A stretch of 64,000 nt of DNA from Bradyrhizobium sp. ISRA464 (GTDB lineage: Bacteria; Pseudomonadota; Alphaproteobacteria; Rhizobiales; Xanthobacteraceae), in the NCBI RefSeq assembly GCF_029910095.1, contig NZ_CP094526.1:6882001-6946000 (forward strand), in the 5' to 3' direction. Below the pieces are notes generated by a model. It was not told where the DNA came from, did no database searches, and was given only the letters and a program-made list of their open reading frames with translations. Positions 38,722 through 49,972 of this stretch are shown here, piece after piece. A program made the translations under genes and the position numbers. The stretch's first letter is position 1. Each line of letters starts with the position of its first letter.

Positions 38722-39590
38722 AGCAGATTCCACTCCTGTCATTCATTGTTCCGAGACGATCTCGCCCAGCATTCTGGGATGACGTCAGTAACGCTGTGAC
38801 TTGGCGCTCCTGAGCCACGCGTGAACGAAGCGCTGCCGTCACTATCATGCACTACTCGTTTCGCTGACCAGCCTTACCTGCCTGACAGCAAAGCTAACGA
38901 CCGCGCCCCCCCGAGAAATAACTGCGATCCGTCAGTTTGCATCGAGGAGAGCTCCGGCGCGCAGCGCGTGCCCAACTGGTTGGGCGAGCCAATCAAGCTC
39001 GACGGAGAAAATCTCGCGCTCCAGGAATGGTGGCCACGTAGCTCACGCCTTAAACGTGAGATCTGCCTGCGGCTGAGACGCGCTCGGTAGGATCTTTTGC
39101 GATCGCATCCCATGTATCAGATGTCGCCACGCCCGTTGGTCATCGTGCTACCAGCCTGGGGGCGGAGGTACAGTGTAGAGCTTGGGCAACACGGGCGCTG
39201 TGTAGGCCGACTGATATGACAAGCTCAAGGTCGACGCCCCCAGGGGTTTTGGTGTGACAGAAGCTTTTCACAGCAACCAAGGTGCGACAATCCTCAGATT
39301 GAGCCAGATGTCGTTCTCGCCAGCGACGACTACTCTTCTAGCTGCCTATGTTACGCACGATTACAAGCGAGACGGTTGCTCGTTTCCGAGCCAGGGCTTG
39401 CCTCAGTACGGAGGTCCGAGCCCGGCACCGCCTCTTTTGCCGCATCGAGAGAGACGTGGAGTCTAAGTGGTCCACCGAGGTCATTCGGGCGGCGTTAGAC
39501 CATTGCGGCGTCAGCTGATCAGGTTACGCGGGCAACGGAACGAGCAAGAACCAACGTGGATCTCGGCATCCCCTCCGAGCATTGCTCCAT
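38722..39590. other. region between IS21 and the nod box, no supported gene
   Basis: 869 bp. Only short frames on either strand, none with family features or a good ribosome site. Likely remnant sequence. Confidence 0.4.
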
Positions 39591-39640
39591 ACTTTCACGG
39601 CGTGGATACCTACCATCCAAACAATGGATTTTACCATTGT
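39591..39640 (+). promoter_or_regulatory. nod box (NodD-binding promoter element)
   Basis: The core ATCCAAACAATGGATTTTAC (39614-39633) followed by CATTG is a near-exact copy of the conserved downstream part of the nod box. The upstream half GGCGTGGATACCTACC also matches the pattern GNNTNGATG. It reads toward the plus strand. No intact nod gene follows. Confidence 0.88.
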
Positions 39641-39733
39641 TGCGGAATGCTGCATCGACGCCGCCACCCCTCTCATGCCGATCACGTCACTGACCATCGC
39701 GTGACGCTGCTCGACTAAAGATGGGATGGCGCT

Positions 39734-39844
39734 ATGTCGACAGAAAACGACAGAAGGGGAGCTCAACTGGCGAACGCAATCATCGCCACGGTCAAGAAGC
39801 AAGTTGCGGAGCGACGACAAAACAAACGAGCGCTACGTACTTGA
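39734..39844 (+). pseudogene. broken ORF downstream of the nod box
   Basis: A frame begins ATG 39734 (MSTENDRRGAQLANAIIATV) and runs KKQVAERRQNKRALRT to a stop at 39844. Immediately after it, two other frames look coding-like: DLAWHPIPEVNGIYWRHIQ and, in another phase, AAFAARMRASTEDRRVIV, which stays open to 40020. This suggests one or two frameshifts in a gene of about 95 residues. In Bradyrhizobium, nodY lies between the nod box and nodABC; whether this is its remnant I cannot tell. No nodA, nodB or nodC sequence follows here. Confidence 0.4.
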
Positions 39845-40182
39845 CCTGGCTTGGCATCCAATCCCGGAAGTTAACGGAATCTACTGGCGGCACATCCAGC
39901 GACGTCGCCGCGTTCGCGGCACGAATGCGCGCCAGCACGGAAGACCGTCGAGTCATCGTCAGGCCCGTCCAAGAAGCGCCGCCCCGGTTGGCGCACTTCT
40001 TGCTAGACAGAGCAGGATAAGCAGAAACTGAAAGCCTGCCATTGAAATGACGCCGCACGTGTCGAACTGCCGACATCAACGTCTTCAATCGGACACGGCA
40101 AGAAACGACTGACGCATATGATGCCGTCGCTTCTCAACGCGCGGCGGCTCGTATTTGAGTTTGCGTCCAAGGGAGGAGCGAC
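39845..40182. other. region upstream of dctA
   Basis: 338 bp. Contains the out-of-frame continuation of the broken ORF up to about 40020, then 160 bp of leader for dctA. No -24/-12 element with the right GG-N10-GC spacing was found here, although rhizobial dctA is normally sigma54/DctD dependent. Confidence 0.4.
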
Positions 40183-41505
40183 ATGACCACCATCGCAACT
40201 GCGGCGCCTGCGCGGGCATCGCGATCTTGGTACAAACTTCTTTACGTCCAGGTTCTGATCGCGATCCTCCTTGGCATCGTTGTCGGCTGGTTGTGGCCGT
40301 CACTCGCGACCAACGAGTGGGTCAAAGCGCTTGGTGATGGCTTCATCAAGCTGATCAAGATGGTCATCGCGCCGATCATTTTCTGCACTGTGACGTCCGG
40401 CATCGCGCATATTCAAGATGCAAAGAAGGTCGGAAGAGTTGGCATCAAGGCGCTAGCCTATTTCGAGATTGTCTCCACCTTTGCCCTATTGCTGGGGCTG
40501 GTAATGGGCAATCTGTTCCAGATCGGTCGGGGGCTTTCCGTCAAACCGGACGCTGGGGCGGTCGCCAACTACGTAAGGCAGGCGGAAACCTCCAAAACAG
40601 TCGATTTCATCCTCAATATTATTCCCGACAGCGTGGTCGGCGCTCTTGCGCGCGGAGACGTCCTGCAGGTACTCCTGTTCGCGGTCTTGTTCGGCTTTTC
40701 GCTGATGGCGCTGGGCGAGCGCGGCGAGAGGCTACGCGGCATTATCGACGACGCCGCGCATGCGGTGTTTGGCGTGATCGCCATTGTCATGAAAGCGGCT
40801 CCCATCGGGGCGTTTGGCGCCATGGCCTTTACGATCGGAAAATTCGGGCCCGCGGCACTCGGCAACTTGATCGGCCTCATCGCATTGTTTTACGTGACGG
40901 CGGCGCTATTCGTCCTGGTCGTGCTTGGTGTTATTGCCCGCCTGGTCGGCTTCTCGGTTCTCAAGTTCATCGTCTATATCAAGGACGAGCTCTTGATTGT
41001 ACTTGGCACCTCGTCCTCGGAAAGCGCGCTGCCGCAGTTGATGGAAAAACTTGAGCGACTGGGCTGCTCCAAGCCAGTGGTCGGGCTCGTGGTACCGACC
41101 GGCTACTCCTTCAATCTCGACGGCACCAACATTTATATGACGTTGGCAACGCTGTTCATTGCGCAGGCGCTCGGGGTCGATCTCACCTTTGGCCAACAGC
41201 TCACGATCCTGGTCGTGGCAATGTTGACCTCGAAGGGTGCAAGCGGCGTTACCGGCGCAGGCTTCATTACGCTCGCCGCAACCCTATCAGTGGTCAACCC
41301 AGCGCTCGTGCCCGGTATGGCGATCGTGTTCTCGATTGACAAATTCATGAGCGAGGTGCGAGCCCTGACCAACATCACCGGCAACGGCATTGCCGCCGTG
41401 TTCGTGTCCTGGTGGGAAGGCGAACTCGACCACGCAACACTGCGTGCGCGGCTCGACAAGGACATCGATCTCACCAAGGCGGAGCCGACGGACACCGCGG
41501 GGTAG
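40183..41505 (+). CDS. dctA: DctA, C4-dicarboxylate transporter
   Basis: 440 residues with about eight membrane helices plus re-entrant loops. Family motifs are [17 protein letters not shown], the [12 protein letters not shown] substrate/cation region, and [15 protein letters not shown], all hallmark DAACS-family sites. DctA imports malate, succinate and fumarate, the carbon source of bacteroids. GGGAGGAGCGAC precedes the ATG. The usual dctBD regulators are not in the window, so this may be a second, island-borne copy. Confidence 0.93.
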   Translation: MTTIATAAPARASRSWYKLLYVQVLIAILLGIVVGWLWPSLATNEWVKALGDGFIKLIKMVIAPIIFCTVTSGIAHIQDAKKVGRVGIKALAYFEIVSTFALLLGLVMGNLFQIGRGLSVKPDAGAVANYVRQAETSKTVDFILNIIPDSVVGALARGDVLQVLLFAVLFGFSLMALGERGERLRGIIDDAAHAVFGVIAIVMKAAPIGAFGAMAFTIGKFGPAALGNLIGLIALFYVTAALFVLVVLGVIARLVGFSVLKFIVYIKDELLIVLGTSSSESALPQLMEKLERLGCSKPVVGLVVPTGYSFNLDGTNIYMTLATLFIAQALGVDLTFGQQLTILVVAMLTSKGASGVTGAGFITLAATLSVVNPALVPGMAIVFSIDKFMSEVRALTNITGNGIAAVFVSWWEGELDHATLRARLDKDIDLTKAEPTDTAG

Positions 41506-42275
41506 ATCTACAGCTTGTCGGCGATGGCGAAATGCCACCAAGTCGAGTGCGGCTGAGTTCGTCATTCTGGGTGCTCAATCCGGCGGAGGGCGTCCAGGAT
41601 TGTGCCCCCAAAAGTTTGTCTCCGGCAACTCAGCTTTCCGTTGCCTAGCGTCGGCATCCGGCGCAATAGTGGCGCATAGCTTGGAAACCGAAACGAGCAT
41701 CTCGCAAAGCCGTCGGTTCCAATATTCCGGGCGCGGTCCAGCGCCAAATCAGCTCGCGTAGAGATGAGCTTTCACGCGCGAGACTGTTCTCTCGAAAGCA
41801 TGGAAGCGGACGAACGACGTCGAACGATTGGGGCGACCAAAAAAACCAGTTTGCCCGTCCGGTCATTCGAAAAACGCTCAGAACCTTGAGCACGGCCCCG
41901 TCCGAAGAGATGGACTTCGCTGGTCGCGCTGCGAAGGGCGGACGAAGCCGTTCTGCGGCCAGTCGAAGTCAACCTGGGTTGGACACTCCTGCCTTTGATC
42001 CGATCTGTCTCCTGCAAGCACTACTCGCCGTCGAGCGAAGAAAATCGGGAGCCGAGACCAGCGGCTCTCACGCCGAGGCGACGTTCGATATTCAAACATT
42101 TGGCGGAACTATACGAACGTTTGTAATGCGCTTCCCTGCTGGTCGTGCTGATTCTCACAATCGATAACCGATCGTGGAGCCGCTCAGGCGCGCTCTCGGT
42201 CGAAATGAATTGCCCCATTTTTGCCCAAAATGTTAATCTCTTCCGGCATCGATTAAGGCCGGACAGTTGACAGGC
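41506..42275. other. 770-bp region between dctA and nodV without a supported gene
   Basis: Short unrecognised frames only. No nod box or tts box. The last 100 bp should hold the nodV promoter. Confidence 0.4.
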
Positions 42276-44948
42276 ATGCGTAATCAATTCACCAAGCTCA
42301 AGCATCCAGCCTGGCGGCTTGTTTCCGGGAGCCTAGCCTTGGCGGTGGTAACGCTCGCTTCGTTCTACTTTCGCCCCCACTTCGCCGCGACCGCGTTTGC
42401 CTATCTGGCGGTGATCGTGGCGTTTTCTCCGATGGACAGCTTCATTGCACCAATTGCGCTGTCCATGATTTCGATCGCGGCATTGGTCTATTTCTTTATG
42501 CCGCCAAGTTTCAATCTTCGGATCGACGATCCGCAATATCTTCAGGTGGTTGTCGCGTTCCTGATTACGTCGATTGTTGCAACGTACGTCATCGGACGGC
42601 TCCGCCTGGAACGGGAAGATACGCTTAAGGCAACGGCCAGGCTCAAGCGGGAGGCAGCCGATTTGCGCGACCGCCAAAAGCAGTGGCGCGAAATCTTTGA
42701 GCACAACCCAGTCATGTACTTCATGGTCGATGACGCCGGCATGGTCCTAAACGTCAATACCTTCGGCGCGACGCAGCTCGGCTACGCGCGCGCGGAACTG
42801 ATCGGCCAGTCCGTCCTGCAGGTTTTTCTTCAGGATGACCGTGCGTTCGTGCGCGACTGCATCGCCAAGTGCCTTGAACAGGTCGGCCAATCGCACACTT
42901 GGGACGTTCAGAAAATTAGGAAGGACGGCTCGGTCCTGTGGGTGCGTGAAAACGCCAAAGCCATGGTATGGGCCGATGACAAGCCGATCGTCCTCATTGC
43001 CTGCGAAGATATCACCGAGAGAAAGCGCACGGAACTTGCCCTGCAGCGAAGCGAAGCGCATCTGGCCCAGGCTCAGGAATTGAGCCGCACCGGCAGTTTC
43101 GGTTGGAATGTCGCCACCGGCGAGGTCTTTTGGTCAAGAGAGACTTTTCGAATTTTCGGACTCGATCCGGCCACTGAACCAAATCCGGGCCTGGTCGTCG
43201 AGCGGACCCATCCGGACGATAAGGCTTCTGTCCAAGAGATCATTGATCGCGCGATGCGAGACCAAGAGGATTTCGAGCATGAATACCGAATCGTGATGGC
43301 GGACGGTTCAATAAAGCACATCCACGCGCGCGCGCGAGCCATCACGACCGCATCTGGGGACATCGAATTTGTGGGGGCAGCGACGGACGTTACGGCGACA
43401 AAGCAGGCGGAGCAACAGTTGCGCCGTAGCGAAGCCAATCTGGCCGAAGCCCAGCGTCTCAGCCATACGGGCAGTTGGACCTGGGATGTCTACCGTCGCG
43501 ATTTTGCCTATCGCTCCGCCGAAGTCGATCGTCTCTTTGGCTTCGATCCGGAAGAGGCTGCGTCGAGAGATGCGATCCTCTCGCGGATCCATCCAGATGA
43601 CGTGCCGCCGCTTCAGGAGGTGCAGCGTCAGGTTGTCGAAGGCAAGGGTGAGAACTTCGAGTATGATTTCCGAGTCCTGCTTCCCGATGGCACAACTAGG
43701 CGCATACATTCCGTCGCGCATGCTATGGTCGGGGGCGACGGCTCTTCGCGCGAGCTCATCGGAACCCATATGGACGTCACCGAGCAGTACGCGGCCAGGG
43801 AACGGTTGGAAAACACACTCGCTGCGCTGCGAGAAAGCGAGCAACGCTTTCGCGACTACGCCGAAACTGCTTCGGACTGGCTCTGGGAGACCGGCCCGGA
43901 TCACTTGGTCACACACCTCTCGGAGCACACCAGCGCCGCAGGAATCTTGGCGACCGGCCTCATCGGCCAGCTCCGCTGGGACATTGCGTGCGACGTCGAC
44001 GCAGAACCCGAAAAATGGCGAGAGCATCGAGCAACGCTGGATGCGCATCTGCCGTTTCGCGATCTGGTCTATCGCACCGTCAACCGGATGGGGGCTCCAA
44101 TCTACGTTCGGACCAGCGGCAAGCCTTTCTTTGACGTGGACGGCAACTTTCTCGGCTACCGTGGCGTCAGCACCGACATCACCGCGACGATTCGCGCAGA
44201 TCAAGCGGAGCAAGAGCTGCGGAAGGCTCAGGCCGAGCTTGCGCACGTGACGCGCGTGACGACGCTGGGGGAATTGACGACCTCCATTGCCCACGAAATC
44301 AATCAGCCACTTGCCGCCATTATCAGCAATGCCGACGCGTGTCTCGGTTGGATGGGTCGCGAAACTCCCGATCTTTCCGCTGCGCGTAGGTCTGTTGAGT
44401 GGATTATCGAAGATGCAATTCGAGCAAGCGAGGTCATCCGCCGCATCCGCGCACTTGCGAAGAAAGGCGAGATCGAGATGGTGCCTCTCGGTCTCAATGA
44501 GGTCATCAACGACGCCATCGCGCTCGTGACGCGTGAACTGTTGACCCACCACGTGAGACTACGAACCGAGTTGGCGCCTGCGCTTCCAGCGGTCCTCGGC
44601 GACCGGGTTCAACTGCAGCAGGTGATCATCAACCTGGTGATGAACGGAATCGAGGCCATGCAAACGGTTGAGGACCGGCCGCGCGAACTGGTGATTCAGT
44701 CATGCAAAGACGATCGCGGATCCGTGCAGATTGCGGTGACTGATTGCGGCGTCGGAATCGCCGATGATCACGCGGATCATGTCTTGGATCCTTTCTTCAC
44801 CACCAAATCGAGCGGGCTTGGAATGGGCCTTTCGATCTGCCGTTCAATCGTTGAGGCTCACGGGGGGCGTCTGTCGATTGTCCGCAAGGCGGCCCCGGGC
44901 GCGACTTTCCAATTCACCCTGCCGTTCCATAAGGAGGTCGTGTCGTGA
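42276..44948 (+). CDS. nodV: NodV, flavonoid-response sensor histidine kinase
   Basis: 890 residues from ATG 42276 ([13 protein letters not shown]), close to the 889 reported for B. japonicum NodV. Residues 15-110 contain four membrane helices ([47 protein letters not shown]). Four PAS/PAC units follow (ending [38 protein letters not shown]), then a kinase core with [12 protein letters not shown] (phospho-His), [10 protein letters not shown], and [11 protein letters not shown]. NodV responds to host isoflavones and phosphorylates NodW. It overlaps nodW by 4 bp (GTGA). Confidence 0.88.
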   Translation: MRNQFTKLKHPAWRLVSGSLALAVVTLASFYFRPHFAATAFAYLAVIVAFSPMDSFIAPIALSMISIAALVYFFMPPSFNLRIDDPQYLQVVVAFLITSIVATYVIGRLRLEREDTLKATARLKREAADLRDRQKQWREIFEHNPVMYFMVDDAGMVLNVNTFGATQLGYARAELIGQSVLQVFLQDDRAFVRDCIAKCLEQVGQSHTWDVQKIRKDGSVLWVRENAKAMVWADDKPIVLIACEDITERKRTELALQRSEAHLAQAQELSRTGSFGWNVATGEVFWSRETFRIFGLDPATEPNPGLVVERTHPDDKASVQEIIDRAMRDQEDFEHEYRIVMADGSIKHIHARARAITTASGDIEFVGAATDVTATKQAEQQLRRSEANLAEAQRLSHTGSWTWDVYRRDFAYRSAEVDRLFGFDPEEAASRDAILSRIHPDDVPPLQEVQRQVVEGKGENFEYDFRVLLPDGTTRRIHSVAHAMVGGDGSSRELIGTHMDVTEQYAARERLENTLAALRESEQRFRDYAETASDWLWETGPDHLVTHLSEHTSAAGILATGLIGQLRWDIACDVDAEPEKWREHRATLDAHLPFRDLVYRTVNRMGAPIYVRTSGKPFFDVDGNFLGYRGVSTDITATIRADQAEQELRKAQAELAHVTRVTTLGELTTSIAHEINQPLAAIISNADACLGWMGRETPDLSAARRSVEWIIEDAIRASEVIRRIRALAKKGEIEMVPLGLNEVINDAIALVTRELLTHHVRLRTELAPALPAVLGDRVQLQQVIINLVMNGIEAMQTVEDRPRELVIQSCKDDRGSVQIAVTDCGVGIADDHADHVLDPFFTTKSSGLGMGLSICRSIVEAHGGRLSIVRKAAPGATFQFTLPFHKEVVS

Positions 44949-45622
44949 CCGAACGCTCTGACTCGCCGCGCCAAGGCAGGGAAGCCGAGGGAGCAACAAG
45001 CGCGATCGTCTTCGTTGTCGAGGATGACGCCTCAATGCGTCGATCGCTCACCAACCTTTTTCAGTCGGTGGGCCTGGAGGTCGTTGCTTTTGGATCGGCT
45101 CGCGAAATGCTGCAGAGCAACGTTCCAGATGTCGTAAGCTGTCTGGTTCTTGATGTCCGGCTGCCGGGATTAAGCGGACTTGAGTTCCAGGCCGAGTTGG
45201 CCAAGTCGAGCCTTCACATCCCGATCATTTTCATCACAGGCCATGGCGATATTCCCATGAGCGTGAGAGCCATGAAAGGTGGCGCGGTCGATTTTCTTAC
45301 CAAACCATTTCGCGATCAGGAGCTCCTTGATGCGGTGCTTGCGGCGATCGAACGCGATCGCAAGAGACGGGAAGCCGCGAAGACAATCGCGGGCCTCCAG
45401 TCGTTGTTTGAGACTTTGAGCCCGCGCGAGCAGGACGTGTTGAAACTGGTGACGGCCGGCCTGATGAACAAACAAGTAGCTGCGGAGCTCGGCCTCGCCG
45501 AGATTACCGTCAAGATCTATCGGGGACACGTGATGAAGAAGATGGGCGCTCGGTCGTTGGCCGATCTGATCAGAATGACTGAGACGCTGGGTATCCATGA
45601 CAATCGGCCCGAACAAACCTAA
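44945..45622 (+). CDS. nodW: NodW, response regulator for nod gene activation
   Basis: 225 residues from GTG 44945. Receiver with VVEDDAS, phospho-Asp in LVLDVRLPG, and Lys in TKPFRDQ; LuxR-type output domain with [25 protein letters not shown]. FixJ/NarL class. Paired with nodV by a 4-bp overlap. In B. japonicum NodW activates nodD1 and nodYABC. Confidence 0.88.
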   Translation: MTERSDSPRQGREAEGATSAIVFVVEDDASMRRSLTNLFQSVGLEVVAFGSAREMLQSNVPDVVSCLVLDVRLPGLSGLEFQAELAKSSLHIPIIFITGHGDIPMSVRAMKGGAVDFLTKPFRDQELLDAVLAAIERDRKRREAAKTIAGLQSLFETLSPREQDVLKLVTAGLMNKQVAAELGLAEITVKIYRGHVMKKMGARSLADLIRMTETLGIHDNRPEQT

Positions 45623-45714
45623 GTATGATTTTACAATCACGTGCCCCAAGCCCACTTTCCGCTCAGGGAGGCTAATGCTTCGGAAAGCGCTTTTGCGGGT
45701 CAGGAGGGCTCGTC

Positions 45715-46101
45715 TTGTCCACGCCTTTGATTTCCGTCGTTGACGACGACGCCTCGGTCCGTGTTGCGATAGAGAATCTTCTGAAATCGCGCGGCTATAT
45801 CGTCCTGACGTTCGCGTCGGCCGAAGAGTTCCTGCAGTCGATGCAGTTGCACGAAATGTCCTGCGTGATCACGGACGTACAGATGTCGACTATGAGCGGC
45901 CTGGATATGCTCGCGGCCACACGCGCCCGCGGTTACAACGCGCCGTTCATTTTCATCACGGCGTTTCCCAATGACCGCGTTCACGCCGCCGCGCAGAGTG
46001 CCGGAGCGGCTTGTTTCCTGGCCAAGCCATTCGCCGGGCAGACGTTGATCAAGCACCTCGAAATCGCTTTAGAGGGACACCGCGGTGGGCCAGGCACCTG
46101 A
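45715..46101 (+). CDS. stand-alone receiver-domain protein next to NodVW
   Basis: 128 residues with TTG start at 45715 chosen because CAGGAGGG lies 8 bp upstream. A complete receiver: VVDDDAS, phospho-Asp in VITDVQMST, Thr in FITAFP, Lys in AKPFAG. There is no output domain. It may be a phosphate sink or a competitor of NodW for the NodV phosphoryl group, or serve another kinase. 92 bp separate it from nodW. Confidence 0.8.
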   Translation: MSTPLISVVDDDASVRVAIENLLKSRGYIVLTFASAEEFLQSMQLHEMSCVITDVQMSTMSGLDMLAATRARGYNAPFIFITAFPNDRVHAAAQSAGAACFLAKPFAGQTLIKHLEIALEGHRGGPGT

Positions 46102-46636
46102 GCGGATGAACGATCTAGGAGCACCTCTCGCGCGAACCTGCGCGCGAATGAGCCATCGGAAGGGTGAGTGTTGCGGTCGGCAATAGTGCCGACGTCGACG
46201 GTCCATTTGCCCTGCTGTTGTGTATGCAGCTCGTAAACAGAACGGGTGGCGACGCCAACCGTTTCATTCGCGCCAGCGTCACGCGATATTGTTGCCGTTC
46301 TTTTCCATCGCACCGCGGCCTCGCCCGGGCTCTTTGGGCCGCAGTCATCGCACGGGAAAAAAGCGCCCGGTCCCTTTCGGCAGCCGGGCGCACGTCGTCA
46401 CGTGTAGTTGTTGCCGATGCGAGCAATTTTACTGCGCGAAACCACGACATCCAACTCGCGCGATCGACGCTGCAACGATGAAGCTAAGCTTTGTCGAACA
46501 TTCCGAGCAGCAGTCTAGCCCAGATCGTGGAAGCTCTTCTCAATCGTGAGACGCCAAACGCGTCGGGTCGGCGCACGAGAACCCCGGCGCGGCCGATTAT
46601 TCTCCTTCCGCGGGACATCTTCAGAATGTTCGATGA
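46102..46636. other. intergenic region, nothing recognised
   Basis: 535 bp between the convergent receiver and nopP genes. A GC-rich inverted segment CGCCCGGTCCCTTTCGGCAGCCGGGCG (partly paired arms CGCCCGG/CCGGGCG at 46366-46392) could act as a terminator but lacks a T-run. Confidence 0.35.
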
Positions 46637-47461
46637 TCACATGAAATCGTCTTCATCGGAATATTCTGATGAGCTTGCCGCAGGTTTTGCATTTCTGCCC
46701 TCACCCTCGTCGGTTTTGGAAAGATATCGCGCAGACGTGCCTGTTCGCTGCCACTTACCATGACTGAGCGTCCACTTCTCTGACTTCGTTGGATCGAGCA
46801 CCATGTTGTCATCATCAACCTCAACGAAGCCCAACTTTTCTGCACGAGCTCTTGCTTCATCATTCGCCGGGCGCAGATTGAGCAACGGCCGTTTACCGTC
46901 GAGACCAAGTTGATACTCGAGCAGAATATCGCCGGCATTCTCGACAAGCGGGTGGACGACCTGAAGATCTACGGTGGAGGTCGTTCGAGTGCGTCCCGGA
47001 AACAGTTCCTGCCACCGTTCGACGTCGAACTCGGTCATGCTGTCTCCGCCCTCCATTCTTAGAAGCCCGACACTCTTACTTCCAAGGTGGTAGCTGAAGT
47101 ATCGCGCCTGATCCGAATCGCGAGTGGTTCCATATTCCTCGGCGACCTCCGCGGTTCGCCTTGCTTTATCGGATATGAAGTGTGAGTACTCTTGGGGATT
47201 GTTGGCGATATGCCAGATTTCCGGGCCGTGAAAGGCCTGCGCCTCCTGCCTGAACGCCGCCTTGGTCATCTCGACCACGGGCGGCCTGGAAACGACGGAG
47301 TACGGCCGCGCTGACGACGACGATGAGTAACCGTTCGAATCCGAGGCGCCTAAACGCAGTTCGGCGAACGTATCCGCGAACCTATCTCCATAAGCGTGCT
47401 CGTCGTCTTCGGCCGAACGCGACCATTGGCCGTTGGATGAGCCACCGATTCGATTATACAT
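46637..47461 (-). CDS. nopP: NopP, type III secreted nodulation outer protein
   Basis: 274 residues from ATG 47461 (MYNRIGGSSNGQWSRSA), AGGAG 10 bp upstream; earlier in-frame ATGs lie upstream of or within the tts box. Family landmarks: DRFADTFAELRLG, SVGLLRMEGGDSMTEF, STVDLQVVHPLVENAGD, and KWTLSHGKWQRTG. The 40 N-terminal residues are Ser/Asn rich as in type III signals. NopP is phosphorylated in plants and in USDA110 determines Rj2 soybean incompatibility. A tts box precedes it. Variation in NopP controls host range. Confidence 0.9.
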   Translation of the reverse strand: MYNRIGGSSNGQWSRSAEDDEHAYGDRFADTFAELRLGASDSNGYSSSSSARPYSVVSRPPVVEMTKAAFRQEAQAFHGPEIWHIANNPQEYSHFISDKARRTAEVAEEYGTTRDSDQARYFSYHLGSKSVGLLRMEGGDSMTEFDVERWQELFPGRTRTTSTVDLQVVHPLVENAGDILLEYQLGLDGKRPLLNLRPANDEARARAEKLGFVEVDDDNMVLDPTKSEKWTLSHGKWQRTGTSARYLSKTDEGEGRNAKPAASSSEYSDEDDFM

Positions 47462-47524
47462 GACGATACGTACTCCTGGACATTTCAGCATTGGCTTAAG
47501 GCCGACTAGGCCCGCAGAGGCTGA

Positions 47525-47553
47525 TAGGTATCCAGGCTTACCAAAAGCTGACG
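47525..47553 (-). promoter_or_regulatory. tts box of nopP
   Basis: Minus strand: CGTCAGCTTTTGGTAAGCCT followed by GGATACCTA. Conserved GTCAG, AAGC and CCTA blocks have the correct spacing. It ends 64 bp before the nopP start. Confidence 0.82.
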
Positions 47554-48000
47554 TGGATTTTCGAGATCGCCTTCCAGGGCCGGCGTGGTCACACATATTT
47601 CCAATCGCCAATAACGGCGCGTGCTTGTTTCCGAGCGGACCAGCTTCCGCCACGAGCGTGATCGCGGCCGATGATGCCAGACACCAGCAATTGGAGCGGA
47701 ATAGTCGCACGATTGATGCGATCAATCGGCCTCCTTCCCCAGACCGCCGCCCGGCGCTTGATAACGTCTAGGGCTGGCCTGTCTCCTCGAGCTGGCGAGC
47801 GGAGTGCTGCACGAGCTCGCACAGGCGGAGTGATCGGGATCGGCCTAACCACATGGCCCGATCCTCGCCAACGACAACCAATTTGGATAGGAGCGAGACT
47901 GACGATGTGGTCGGTTCTCGCATTCACGGAACAGACGCAACCAAACATCACCGGATCGCGAGACGGCCAGGAGCCTCGCGGGCGATCGCTCCGTTGCCGC
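47554..48000. other. intergenic region between nopP promoter and nodM 3' end
   Basis: 447 bp without a supported gene, RNA or repeat. Confidence 0.4.
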
Positions 48001-49827
48001 CTATTCGACGGTCACCGATTTTGCGAGGTTACGCGGCTGATCGACGTCCGAGCCGATGACGGCGGCGGTGTGATAGGCCAAAAGTTGCACCGCGATGGCA
48101 TATACCATCGGCGTAAAGGTTGCGGCCATGTCCGGCAGCACGATGGTCACGAACGTGTCGAGCGCCGCTTCCGAGGCGCCCTTCGTATCGGTTATCAGGA
48201 TGATCTTGCCGCCACGAGCAGCGACTTCTTGCATGTTCGAGACGGTTTTACCGAAGACCCGGTCGTAAGGCGCTATCACCACGACCGGCACCGTCTCGTC
48301 GATCAATGCAATCGGACCATGCTTGAGCTCTCCGGCGGCATATCCCTCTGAGTGGAGATAGGAGATTTCCTTCAGCTTGAGGGCGCCCTCCAGCGCCAGG
48401 GGAACCGATGTGCCACGACCGAGATAGAGCACGTCACTTGACCCGGCGATATCACGCGCCAGTTTCTCGATCTGCGGTTCGACCGCCAGCGCCGCGGCAA
48501 TCAGCCGGGGCACTTCGATCAGCTCACGCACGAGCTTGCATTCATCGATCTCGGATAATTCTCCACGCTCTTTACCCGCCGCGACCGCAAGCGCGGCCAT
48601 CACCATCAACTGGCAGGTGAAGGCCTTTGTCGAGGCGACGCCGATTTCCGGCCCCGCCAGCGTCGGCAGCACCGATTCGCTCTCGCGTGCAATCGTCGAC
48701 GTTGCCACGTTGACGACGGAGATCGTGTGCAGCCCCTGGCCCTTGGCGTAGCGCAATGCGGCCAACGTGTCGGCGGTCTCCCCTGACTGAGAAATGACGA
48801 TCGCGAGGTCCCCCTTGCGCAAAGGCGCCTCACGGTAACGGAACTCGGACGCGACATCGACCTCGACCGGGACGCGTGCCAGCCCCTCGAACCAGCATTT
48901 CGCAATCTGCCCAGCATAGCTCGCCGTGCCGCAAGCCGTGATCAAGATACGCTCAATGACATTGAAGTCGAATGGCAATTTCAGCGGCAAGGCTACGCGC
49001 CCAGCGGTCATGTCCACGTAATGGGCCAGTGTCTGCCCGACTACTTCCGGCTGCTCGTGGATTTCCTTGAGCATGAAGTGTGGATAATTCCCCTTGTTCA
49101 CGAGGAGCGACGACGCACCACACTTTGACGGTTCCCGATGGACGACATTCCCCCGTGCTCCATAGATGACACTGATCGTGCGGGTCAGAACCGTCCAGTC
49201 GCCGTCTTCAAGGTAGGTGATGGTATCGGTGAACGGCGCGAGCGCGAGAGCGTCCGACCCCACATACATTTCGCCATTACCATGCCCAATCGCAAGGGGC
49301 GCCCCCTGACGCGCACCGATCAGGAGGTCGTCGTGGCCTTTGAATAGGAAGGCCAGTGCAAAAGCTCCGCGCAACCGTGGCAGCGACGCCTTTACCGCCT
49401 CCTGCGGCGAGCAGCCATTCTGCAGATAGGATTCGACGAGATGCGCGACCACCTCGGTGTCGGTCTCGGACTCGAATTGGGCACCACTTTGCTCCAGTTC
49501 GGTGCGCAGCTCGCGAAAGTTCTCAATGATTCCATTATGAACGACCGCGACATTCTCCGTCGCATGCGGATGGGCGTTGCCCTCAGTGGGCTTTCCGTGA
49601 GTCGCCCAGCGGGTGTGACCAATGCCGGCATGACCCGACAAGGGCTTGCGACGCAGCTCCTTCTCGAGATTGTTCAGCTTACCTTCGGCGCGGCGGCGCT
49701 CGATGCGAAGAGCTTCGAGCGTCGCGACACCCGCCGAGTCGTAGCCACGATATTCCAATCGCTTGAGTGAGCCGATCAACCGCTCGACGACCGAACCACG
49801 ACCCAAGATTCCGACAATTCCGCACAT
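48001..49827 (-). CDS. nodM: NodM, glucosamine-6-phosphate synthase (GlmS paralogue)
   Basis: NodM makes glucosamine-6-phosphate from fructose-6-phosphate and glutamine for Nod-factor backbones. The ATG at 49827 gives MCGIVGILG with catalytic Cys at position 2 after Met removal; an upstream in-frame ATG at 49863 would block it. The class II amidotransferase domain includes HTRWATHG and HNGIIENF; two SIS domains have ACGTASYAG, SQSGETADTL and STKAFTCQL. C-terminus ends LAKSVTVE. 608 residues, normal. No nod box was found directly upstream. A glmS housekeeping identity cannot be excluded, but position favours nodM. Confidence 0.87.
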   Translation of the reverse strand: MCGIVGILGRGSVVERLIGSLKRLEYRGYDSAGVATLEALRIERRRAEGKLNNLEKELRRKPLSGHAGIGHTRWATHGKPTEGNAHPHATENVAVVHNGIIENFRELRTELEQSGAQFESETDTEVVAHLVESYLQNGCSPQEAVKASLPRLRGAFALAFLFKGHDDLLIGARQGAPLAIGHGNGEMYVGSDALALAPFTDTITYLEDGDWTVLTRTISVIYGARGNVVHREPSKCGASSLLVNKGNYPHFMLKEIHEQPEVVGQTLAHYVDMTAGRVALPLKLPFDFNVIERILITACGTASYAGQIAKCWFEGLARVPVEVDVASEFRYREAPLRKGDLAIVISQSGETADTLAALRYAKGQGLHTISVVNVATSTIARESESVLPTLAGPEIGVASTKAFTCQLMVMAALAVAAGKERGELSEIDECKLVRELIEVPRLIAAALAVEPQIEKLARDIAGSSDVLYLGRGTSVPLALEGALKLKEISYLHSEGYAAGELKHGPIALIDETVPVVVIAPYDRVFGKTVSNMQEVAARGGKIILITDTKGASEAALDTFVTIVLPDMAATFTPMVYAIAVQLLAYHTAAVIGSDVDQPRNLAKSVTVE

Positions 49828-49972
49828 ACCGATCAATGCACCCATCTTCAAGGAACCTGGCATTCACCCCGATAGGAAAGCCATCACGACATTCATCTGA
49901 CGGATAGTCACCAGCAATCATCTCGGGCGTCGCTGCAGCCTCATTTGGCATCGTCGCACGCGTACGCACGCG

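Noticed and set aside
47671..48351. 226-codon plus-strand frame
   Set aside because: Its 3' half is antisense to nodM and the composition follows that gene's third-codon bias.
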